Shown piece by piece: positions 57,789 through 64,000 of a DNA stretch of 64,000 nucleotides (its first letter is position 1; every line of letters begins with the position of its first letter). Source of the DNA: Planctomycetota bacterium. GTDB lineage: Bacteria; Planctomycetota; E44-bin39. Under the pieces are notes generated by a model, which worked only from the letters and a program-made list of their open reading frames with translations, had not been told where the DNA came from and made no database searches. Both the position numbers and the translations under genes were made by a program. The stretch is from positions 1 to 64,000 of the forward strand of contig SOJX01000065.1 of assembly GCA_004376375.1 (NCBI GenBank). The letters are read 5' to 3'.

Positions 57789-59470
57789 CAAAGAAACTCG
57801 ACCCGAAAATTGCGGAAGCGTTCAAGGCATGGGAAGATAAAATACTCGGCGCGATGATTAAGCGCGCCGAATCCAAGGGCAGGAAGGCTGAGACGCGGGA
57901 GTCGTTCGCGACCACAAGCGGAATCGAGCCCGACCGCGTGGCGCTGCCGGACGCCGGTTTCGATTATGTTTCAAAGCTGGGTTTCCCGGGCACTTATCCG
58001 TTTACCCGCGGCGTGCAGCCGACGGGTTACCGCGGACGTTTCTGGACGATGCGCCAGTACGCCGGTTTCGGCACGGCGAAAGACACAAACGAGCGCTACC
58101 ACGCGCTGCTGAACGCGGGGCAGACCGGCCTGTCCGTTGCATTCGACCTGCCGACCCAGCAGGGCTACGATTCGGACGACCCGATCTCGGCGGGCGAGGT
58201 CGGGAAGGTCGGTGTTTCGATTTCGTCTCTCGCGGATGTGGAAATACTTTTCGACGGGATCGAGCTTGCGAAAGTCTCGACCTCGATGACGATTAACGCG
58301 ACCGCGGCCGTACTCCTTGCGATGTATGCAGCGCTCGCGAAAAAACAGGGCGCCGATATCTCGAAGCTCGCCGGCACGATTCAGAACGACGTCCTCAAGG
58401 AATACGTCGCCCGCCACACCGACCGGTTTCCGCTCGTTCCCGCGATGCGGCTTATTCGCGACACTTTCGAGTTCTGCGCAAAAGAGATGCCGAAGTGGAA
58501 CATGATTTCCATTTCCGGCTACCACATCCGCGAGGCCGGCTCCACGGCAGCGCAGGAAGTTGCCTTCACGCTCGCTAACGGAATCGCTTACGTGCAAATG
58601 GCGATTGACGCGGGGATGGACGTTGACGCTTTCGCGGGACGGCTTTCGTTTTTCTTCGGCGCCCACAACCATCTTTTCGAGGAAGCCGCGAAGTTCCGCG
58701 CCGCACGGCGGCTCTGGGCGAGGATTATGAAAGAGCGCTTCAACGCGAAAAAACCGCGCTCCATGATGCTCCGTTTCCACACGCAGACGGCCGGATGCAC
58801 CCTGACCGCGCAGCAGTATAATAATAACGTCGTCCGCGTCGCGATGCAGGCGCTTGCGGCCGCGCTCGGCGGAACCAACTCGCTCCACACAAACAGCCGC
58901 GACGAAGCGCTCGCACTTCCTACGGAACAGAGTGTCATGATCGCGCTCCGCACGCAGCAGCTTCTCGCGGAAGAGAACCGCGTCGGCGACTCGATCGATC
59001 CCCTCGGCGGTTCCTATTACGTCGAAGCGCTGACGGACGAGATCGAGGAAAAAGCGGAAGAGCTTATTTCGAAAATCGACGACATGGGCGGCGCGGTCGA
59101 GGCCGTCAAGTCCGGCTGGATGGAAATGGAAATCCGCAGAAGCGCATTCGAATACCAGCGCGCCATCGAGTCGAGCGATATCACGGTTATTGGTGTCAAC
59201 AAATTCACTGTGGACGAGGATGTGCGGCCCGATATTCTCCGCGTCGACCCGGCAATCCAGAAGTCACGCACCGAAGAATTGAAGAAGCTCAAAACGGAAA
59301 GAGATAACGCGGCCGTCGAGAAAGCGCTCGCAGAAGTAAAAGCGGCGGCGGAAGGGACCGACAACCTTATGCCGCCGATAATAAAGGCTGTGGAGGCCTA
59401 CGCGACAATCGGCGAAATCTGCTCGACGCTGGCGGATATCTTCGGCGAATCCAGGAACGGGATAGCATGA
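57785..59470 (+). CDS. Methylmalonyl-CoA mutase, large (catalytic) subunit
   Basis: 561 aa. It interconverts succinyl-CoA and (R)-methylmalonyl-CoA by a B12 radical. Motifs include [97 protein letters not shown] and [20 protein letters not shown]. The B12-binding domain is absent and is encoded by the next separate gene, the split layout common in anaerobes. Start overlaps birA (ATGA). Confidence 0.97.
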   Translation: MTKKLDPKIAEAFKAWEDKILGAMIKRAESKGRKAETRESFATTSGIEPDRVALPDAGFDYVSKLGFPGTYPFTRGVQPTGYRGRFWTMRQYAGFGTAKDTNERYHALLNAGQTGLSVAFDLPTQQGYDSDDPISAGEVGKVGVSISSLADVEILFDGIELAKVSTSMTINATAAVLLAMYAALAKKQGADISKLAGTIQNDVLKEYVARHTDRFPLVPAMRLIRDTFEFCAKEMPKWNMISISGYHIREAGSTAAQEVAFTLANGIAYVQMAIDAGMDVDAFAGRLSFFFGAHNHLFEEAAKFRAARRLWARIMKERFNAKKPRSMMLRFHTQTAGCTLTAQQYNNNVVRVAMQALAAALGGTNSLHTNSRDEALALPTEQSVMIALRTQQLLAEENRVGDSIDPLGGSYYVEALTDEIEEKAEELISKIDDMGGAVEAVKSGWMEMEIRRSAFEYQRAIESSDITVIGVNKFTVDEDVRPDILRVDPAIQKSRTEELKKLKTERDNAAVEKALAEVKAAAEGTDNLMPPIIKAVEAYATIGEICSTLADIFGESRNGIA

Positions 59471-59494
59471 GCCAAGGAACCAAGGAACATTAAG

Positions 59495-59893
59495 ATGCCT
59501 GAGCGACCGATAAAAGTTCTTCTCGCCAAGCCGGGCCTTGATGGCCATTCGCGGGGGATATACGTTATCCTCGATGCGCTGCGTGACGCGGGGATGGAAG
59601 TCGTGTTCGCCGGCATCCGCCGCCGGCCCGATGAGATTGCCGCGGCCGCCGTCGAGGAGGACGTGGACGTCGTCGGGCTTTCGTGCCTCTCCGGCGCGCA
59701 CATTCCGCTTTTCCCCGAGACCGCGAAGCTGATTCGGGAGCAGATGGGGGACGACGTGCTCCTTATCGGCGGCGGCATAATCCCGGACGAGGACCACGAG
59801 GAATTGACGAAAGCGGGTTTCGGAATTATCTACGGCCCCGGCACCGACACGCGCGAGATCGTGGAGTTTATAAAAAACGAAGTAAAGTCGTAG
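59495..59893 (+). CDS. Methylmalonyl-CoA mutase, B12-binding subunit
   Basis: 132 aa. The cobalamin motif DxHxxG is GLDGHSRG near residue 15, with the usual Asp at the third variable position replaced by Ser. VVGLSCLSGAHIPLFPE and LLIGGGIIPDEDHEEL complete the SxL and GG signatures. It pairs with the 561-aa subunit 24 bases upstream. Confidence 0.95.
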   Translation: MPERPIKVLLAKPGLDGHSRGIYVILDALRDAGMEVVFAGIRRRPDEIAAAAVEEDVDVVGLSCLSGAHIPLFPETAKLIREQMGDDVLLIGGGIIPDEDHEELTKAGFGIIYGPGTDTREIVEFIKNEVKS

Positions 59894-59903
59894 GAGTAAA
59901 GCC

Positions 59904-60233
59904 ATGTCGATCAGTCGCGCGGTTCGGGAAATGTCGAATTCAAAGGCGAATGTTTCATTCATGCGCGCGTATGTTTTCACCGGCACCGTGAACCTTATAC
60001 CGTGGATACTTGCCGGGTTGCTTATCGACCGCTGGCTGGTGGTGCCGGGGGTGTTGTTCGCCGCGTTGATTATAATCGGGACCATACGGGCGCAGAGGCT
60101 GTACCAGATGCAGGTTGCGAGGAAACTCGAAGGAGCGAAGGCGCTCCGGTTCAGAAAAACGAAGACCAGTCCGATTATGAAATCGGTAAAAGGGTTCCCA
60201 ACCGTCGAAAAGAAACGGTCAGTTAAGAAATAA
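59904..60233 (+). CDS. Small membrane protein of the methylmalonyl-CoA operon
   Basis: 109 aa with one or two hydrophobic helices at about residues 20-65 (FTGTVNLIPWILAGLLIDRW, PGVLFAALIIIGTIRAQRL) and a basic tail. No family recognised. It sits where meaB or an accessory subunit might be, but has no GTPase motif. The placement suggests a membrane partner of the carboxyltransferase, which is inference only. Confidence 0.6.
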   Translation: MSISRAVREMSNSKANVSFMRAYVFTGTVNLIPWILAGLLIDRWLVVPGVLFAALIIIGTIRAQRLYQMQVARKLEGAKALRFRKTKTSPIMKSVKGFPTVEKKRSVKK

Positions 60234-60249
60234 TACGAAAGGCAGCCAA

Positions 60250-60654
60250 ATGCTGAACAACGTCGACCATATCGGGATTGCCGTCAAGTCAATCGATTCC
60301 GCGCTTGCGTTCTACAAGGACGTGCTCGGGCTCGAGCTGCACGGCGTCGAGGAAGTGCCGTCGCAGAAGGTGCGCGTCGCCTTCACCGAGATCGGGGGAG
60401 TGCACCTCGAATTCGTCGAGGCGACGTCCGACGACTCCCCCATCGCGAAGTTTATCGAGAAAAAGGGGGAGGGCTTCCAGCATATCGCGTTTGCCGTCGA
60501 CGACCTCGCGGGCAAGCTCGCCGCGCTCAAGGAAAAAGGCATCCGCCTTATCGACGAGTCGCCGCGGCCGGGCGCGGGCGGGAAAAATATCGCGTTTATC
60601 CACCCGAAGGCGACCAACGGCGTTCTGGTCGAGCTTTGTGAGAAAGCAGAATAA
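60250..60654 (+). CDS. mce: Methylmalonyl-CoA epimerase
   Basis: 134 aa, vicinal-oxygen-chelate fold. LNNVDHIGIAVKSIDSALAF with metal His, VHLEFVEATSDDSPIAKFI with Glu, GEGFQHIAFAVDDLAGKLAA with His, and GVLVELCEKAE with the last Glu. It interconverts the R and S forms of methylmalonyl-CoA between the mutase and the carboxyltransferase. Confidence 0.95.
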   Translation: MLNNVDHIGIAVKSIDSALAFYKDVLGLELHGVEEVPSQKVRVAFTEIGGVHLEFVEATSDDSPIAKFIEKKGEGFQHIAFAVDDLAGKLAALKEKGIRLIDESPRPGAGGKNIAFIHPKATNGVLVELCEKAE

Positions 60655-60655
60655 T

Positions 60656-60685
60656 GTAGGGGCAAGGCATGCCTTGCCCCTACAA
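60656..60685. repeat. Perfect 30-bp palindrome inside the operon
   Basis: TGTAGGGGCAAGGCA followed by its exact inverse TGCCTTGCCCCTACA. It is related to the 13199-13260 element (same GTAGGGGC / GCCCCTAC ends). It lies between the epimerase and carboxyltransferase genes and could act as an RNA processing or attenuation hairpin. Confidence 0.85.
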
Positions 60686-60701
60686 TCATCCGGAGGAAAT
60701 G

Positions 60702-62252
60702 ATGAACCGCGAAGAGAAAATCAGGCAGCTCCAGGAACTCAAGGTCAAAAGCCAGCTCGGCGGCGGGCCGAAGCGAATCGAGAAACAGCACGGAAAAGGG
60801 AAGATGACGGCCCGGGAGCGCGTGCACGCGCTGCTTGACGAGGGCACGTTCGAAGAGCTCGACATGTTCGTGACGCACCAGTGCCAGGACTTCAACATGA
60901 AGAAGCAGCGGATTCTCACCGACGGCGTTATCACCGGTTTCGGCAAGGTTGACGGCCGGCCCGTCTGCGTCTTCTCGCAGGATTTCACGATCTTCGGCGG
61001 CTCGCTCTCCGGCGCGTACGCGAAAAAAATCTGCAAGATAATGGACCTCGCGATGAAGTGCGGATACCCGGTAATCGGGCTCAACGATTCCGGCGGCGCG
61101 CGGATCCAGGAGGGGGTCGAATCGCTCGGCGGCTATGCCGACATCTTCCTGCGCAACGTCCTCACGAGCGGGGTGGTGCCGCAGATATCCGCCATCATGG
61201 GCCCGTGCGCGGGCGGCGCCGTCTATTCGCCCGCGCTTACCGATTTCATCTTCATGGTCGACAAGACGAGTTACATGTACGTTACCGGCCCGAACGTCGT
61301 GAAGACCGTAACGCACGAGGAAGTGACCCACGACCAGCTCGGCGGCGCGGTCGTGCACAACGCGAAGTCCGGCGTCGCGCATTTCCTTGCATCCGACGAT
61401 ACGGAATGCCTCGAGAATATCCGCACGCTGCTCTCTTACCTGCCGCTGAACAACATGGAGAACCCACCGGTAATCGAGACAAGCGATCCGGTTAACAGGA
61501 TGGACGTGGAGCTGGACTCAATCATCCCGGAAGACCCGGACCAGCCTTACGACATGAAAGACGTGGTGAGGCACATCGTCGACGACGGCGTCTTTTTCGA
61601 GGTCCACGAGCACTGGGGGAAGAATATTATCGTCGGCTTTGCGCGCATCGGCGGTTACTCGGTCGGAATCGTGGGCAACCAGCCGAACCATCTCGCGGGA
61701 TGCCTCGATATCGACGCCTCCACCAAAGGCGGCAGGTTCGTGCGTTTCTGCGACTGTTTCAATATTCCGATTATAACTTTCGAGGACGTTCCGGGCTTCC
61801 TGCCGGGCACGGGCCAGGAGCACGGCGGCATTATCCGCAACGGCTCGAAGCTGCTCTACGCGTTCTGCGAATGCACCGTGCCGAAGATTACGGTTATTAC
61901 GCGCAAGGCCTACGGCGGCGCGTACGACGTCATGAGCTCCAAGCATATACGGGGCGATTTCAATTTTGCCTGGCCGAGCGCGGCGGTCGCGGTGATGGGC
62001 GCGCAGGGCGCCGTCGAAATCCTGTATGCGAAAGAATTGAAAAACGCGGAAGACCGCGAGGCGCGCAAGTCCGAAATCGTGAAAGACTACGAGGATCTCT
62101 TCTGCTCGCCGTTTGAGGCGGCGAGGCGCGGGTACATAGACGACGTCATAGAGGCGCACACGACGCGCCCGCGTCTGGTGGCCGCGCTCCAGTTCACCGA
62201 GAACAAGCGCGACTCGAATCCGCCCAAGAAGCATGGAAATATACCGCTATAG
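60702..62252 (+). CDS. Acyl-CoA carboxyltransferase (propionyl-CoA carboxylase beta / methylmalonyl-CoA decarboxylase alpha)
   Basis: 516 aa from the ATG after GGAGG. Crotonase-fold carboxyltransferase: [120 protein letters not shown] and [15 protein letters not shown]. It moves CO2 between biotin and propionyl/methylmalonyl-CoA. The biotin carrier and the biotin carboxylase or Na+-pumping subunit are not next to it. The gene ends in inverted heptads. Confidence 0.95.
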   Translation: MNREEKIRQLQELKVKSQLGGGPKRIEKQHGKGKMTARERVHALLDEGTFEELDMFVTHQCQDFNMKKQRILTDGVITGFGKVDGRPVCVFSQDFTIFGGSLSGAYAKKICKIMDLAMKCGYPVIGLNDSGGARIQEGVESLGGYADIFLRNVLTSGVVPQISAIMGPCAGGAVYSPALTDFIFMVDKTSYMYVTGPNVVKTVTHEEVTHDQLGGAVVHNAKSGVAHFLASDDTECLENIRTLLSYLPLNNMENPPVIETSDPVNRMDVELDSIIPEDPDQPYDMKDVVRHIVDDGVFFEVHEHWGKNIIVGFARIGGYSVGIVGNQPNHLAGCLDIDASTKGGRFVRFCDCFNIPIITFEDVPGFLPGTGQEHGGIIRNGSKLLYAFCECTVPKITVITRKAYGGAYDVMSSKHIRGDFNFAWPSAAVAVMGAQGAVEILYAKELKNAEDREARKSEIVKDYEDLFCSPFEAARRGYIDDVIEAHTTRPRLVAALQFTENKRDSNPPKKHGNIPL

Positions 62253-62264
62253 CGGAATATTTCA

Positions 62265-62340
62265 AAGGTCTCAGGTGTTAGGTTTTAGGTGTTAGGAAAT
62301 GCTGCAATACTTCTTAAAACCTAAAACCTAAAACCTGAAA
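62265..62340. repeat. Inverted heptad arrays, GTTTTAG / CCTAAAA family, operon end
   Basis: GTCTCAG, GTGTTAG, GTTTTAG, GTGTTAG face ACCTAAA, ACCTAAA, ACCTGAA across a 22-base spacer, forming a stem of about 25 imperfect pairs directly after the last operon gene. A transcription-termination or 3' stability role is likely from position. The same family lies at 31716-31822. Confidence 0.8.
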
Positions 62341-62379
62341 TATCGTTCCCGCGATAACAGATTATATTTGCGTGTTGGA

Positions 62380-63513
62380 TTAAACCTTTGCCCTGTCGAG
62401 CGCCCAGCCGCCTAGAATCAGCGCGATGATGTAGACGCCGAGGACCGACAGGTACGCGGCAGGCGATTCAAGCTTCCATATTATCAGCGCAATCAGGCCG
62501 CCTGCAATGCCCAATAAGTATAGGGACATCGCGGCCTGGCGCGTGGAAAGCCCGAACGCTTTCAGCCTGTGGGAGAGGTGGTCGCGGCCGCAATAAAGAA
62601 TTGCTCCCTTTATATTGCCGAAAAGGTTGCCGGTTTTGACCGTCTTGTTTTTGAAACGGAGGATTGTTGAAAGCGTGATATCATAAAGCGGCACGGTGAG
62701 CACCACGCAGGGCACGATCATCGACTTGAGCGGGTCAAACGACCACTTCCCGATAACCAGCATGGCGGCAAGCAGGAACCCGAGCAGGAAGCTGCCGTTG
62801 TCGCCGAGGAATATTTTCGCGGGGTTCCAGTTGTAGCGCAAAAAGCCGAGGCATGCCCCGGTCAGGGATATCGCGAGAAATGCGAGCCACGGCTGGGCGC
62901 CGCGAATGTCGCTGCCCCAGGCGAAGTAGAATATGAACGCGGATGCGATTGCGGTTACACCCACAGCAGCGCCGTCCATGTTGTCAAGGCTGTTCATCGC
63001 CGAGGTGACGCCCACGATCCATAACAGGGTCAGCGCCAGGTTCAAGGGCATCGCCGCGAACCCGAGCTGTGCCGGAAAGAGCGTAAGCCGGATGCCGAAA
63101 CTGTAGAGAAAATACGTTACGCCGAAGAGAATAATGAGCTTCCAGATCGCGTTTATGGGGTGGAAATCGTCTATCAGGCCGAGAATGAGCACGATAAGTC
63201 CGCCGGTGACGAGGCCGAAGAAAGGGCGGTACCATTCGAATGTAATCAGTCCGATGAACGAGTGCGCTGTTCCCGGATCGATTCTGAGCGTGGAAAATAC
63301 CGTGATGGAAAACGCGATGTAGATCGCGATACCGCCCAGAAACGGAGTCGCTTCCTTATGCGTCTTGTATTCTTTGGGTCTGTCGAGCGCGCCTATGCGC
63401 TTTGCGATTACAATTAAATACGGAACGACCAGGAATGCTAGAAACCAGGCGAAGATTAACATCCCGACATGCGGGTAGCTCAGTTTGGTGGTTAGACCCG
63501 AATTCGCAAGCAT
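62380..63513 (-). CDS. Undecaprenyl-phosphate sugar-1-phosphate transferase (WecA/TagO/MraY family)
   Basis: 377 aa with about ten or eleven transmembrane helices. Conserved blocks: DRPKEYKTHKEATPFLGGIA, GLIDDFHPINAIWKLI (DDxx), SLDNMDGAAVGVTAI (NxxD), AKIFLGDNGSFLLGFLLA (GDxG) and the cytosolic RDHLSHRLKAFGLS, which favours WecA-like over MraY. It starts lipid-linked glycan synthesis for O-antigen, teichoic acid or similar polymer. Confidence 0.92.
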   Translation of the reverse strand: MLANSGLTTKLSYPHVGMLIFAWFLAFLVVPYLIVIAKRIGALDRPKEYKTHKEATPFLGGIAIYIAFSITVFSTLRIDPGTAHSFIGLITFEWYRPFFGLVTGGLIVLILGLIDDFHPINAIWKLIILFGVTYFLYSFGIRLTLFPAQLGFAAMPLNLALTLLWIVGVTSAMNSLDNMDGAAVGVTAIASAFIFYFAWGSDIRGAQPWLAFLAISLTGACLGFLRYNWNPAKIFLGDNGSFLLGFLLAAMLVIGKWSFDPLKSMIVPCVVLTVPLYDITLSTILRFKNKTVKTGNLFGNIKGAILYCGRDHLSHRLKAFGLSTRQAAMSLYLLGIAGGLIALIIWKLESPAAYLSVLGVYIIALILGGWALDRAKV

Positions 63514-63742
63514 TAATTGTTTCCAATGTCCCCGACCCCAAGGCAGGAAAGCTGTTTGCAGCGCGTATATTATACGGCCGATTCCTCCGTTTGCAAGGGT
63601 TGTTCAAAATTTTTCATCGATTTTAATTGGGAATATCTACTTGCACTCTAAGCCTTAATAAACATTTTGATAACTTTGTATATTCATATTTCAAACTCCA
63701 ATAAAGTCGCCATCGAAAAATATTTATAACCCGGGCAAAGAA

Positions 63743-63885
63743 AGGATGAAGGATGAAGTATGAAGGATGAAGTTTCATGCTTCATCCCAAATATTTGTTA
63801 TTGCGGCGCCGCAAGCTGCGTTGCCAAATATTATTTTTAATATAATCTGCTTTTCATACTTTATACTTCAGACTTCATACTTTCT
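63743..63885. repeat. Inverted ATGAAGG heptad arrays
   Basis: ATGAAGG, ATGAAGT, ATGAAGG, ATGAAGT turning into TTCATGCTTCATCC at 63743-63787, with a facing TTCATAC/TTATACT/TCAGACT array at 63850-63885 that leads into the next stop codon. A GCGGCGCCGCAAGCTGCG-type GC patch lies between. Nothing else supportable in 63514-63887. Confidence 0.75.
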
Positions 63886-63887
63886 TC

Positions 63888-64000
63888 TCACAGGTCCTTG
63901 TACGCCTGCTGGCGGTTGGTGGCGACCAGCAGATCGGCGATGAAGCCGAAAAAGATTATGAAAAGGCCGGTAATCAAAAGAATGATAGTGCTGGCTCTTA
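63888..64000 (-). CDS. C-terminal end of a membrane protein, probably a family 2 glycosyltransferase (partial)
   Basis: The last 36 codons only: ASTIILLITGLFIIFFGFIA then DLLVATNRQQAYKDL and TGA. One hydrophobic helix plus a short polar tail resembles the C-terminus of membrane-bound dolichyl-phosphate-type glycosyltransferases. This fits the adjacent lipid-carrier transferase but is tentative. The gene continues beyond the window. Confidence 0.45.
   Translation of the reverse strand, partial: RASTIILLITGLFIIFFGFIADLLVATNRQQAYKDL

Noticed and set aside
59904..60233. MeaB-type GTPase for mutase repair
   Set aside because: The protein is a short membrane protein without a P-loop.

Overview
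This 64-kb window is bacterial chromosome with GC-rich coding sequence, many predicted lipoproteins and wide intergenic gaps filled with repeats. The gene set suggests an anaerobic or fermentative heterotroph of Planctomycetota or a neighbouring candidate lineage. The pointers are an aldehyde ferredoxin oxidoreductase (AOR) operon, HydC/HydB-like flavoprotein subunits, a methylmalonyl-CoA operon, archaeal-type phosphoglycerate mutase, a thymidylate synthase homologue, a pseudopilin-like protein, and a thioredoxin/PDZ protein with a UxxU selenocysteine motif of a kind I associate with Planctomycetes. The taxonomic call is inference. No plasmid, prophage, transposase or CRISPR array was seen.

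Layout. 0-9.4 kb: ADP-ribosylglycohydrolase, a lipoprotein, clpB followed by three overlapping microprotein ORFs that are absent from ordinary ORF lists, a Phd/RelE toxin-antitoxin pair with a textbook promoter and operator, a YidD-TPR lipoprotein fusion, and a DUF4258/YgiT toxin-antitoxin pair. 9.6-13.2 kb: NuoE- and NuoF-like subunits plus a membrane protein. 13.5-17.7 kb: a protein that looks like a FliG / zinc-ribbon / FliM fusion, then an ACT-malic-enzyme homologue that seems to have lost its catalytic residues. 18-34 kb: single genes (methyltransferase, leucine dehydrogenase, DegP protease, Fic protein, B12/radical-SAM protein, ThyA homologue, HAD phosphatase, ApgM) separated by repeats. 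34-43 kb: addB-addA, then a TIGR04076-type protein, a polyferredoxin and AOR. 43-46 kb: a rearranged patch with two lipoproteins, a relic of a second AOR gene, and two membrane-protein genes sharing an identical start. 46-56 kb: two CAP-domain proteins, a flavin-reductase-like protein, the selenoprotein, an LVIVD-repeat lipoprotein and a sigma-54 activator with TPRs. 56.6-62.3 kb: tRNA-Cys, then an operon joining biotin ligase, both parts of methylmalonyl-CoA mutase, the epimerase and an acyl-CoA carboxyltransferase. 62.4-64 kb: a WecA/MraY-family transferase and the end of a probable glycosyltransferase.

What stands out: (1) the UVPU selenoprotein, read through two in-frame TGA codons with a SECIS-like hairpin; (2) intergenic arrays built from many different degenerate 7-bp (twice 8-bp) units, often as facing inverted arrays; (3) the FliG-FliM-like fusion far from any flagellar gene; (4) a 51-nt second copy of the AOR 3' end differing only at synonymous positions; (5) the malic-enzyme homologue with altered catalytic residues; (6) the microprotein cluster behind clpB.
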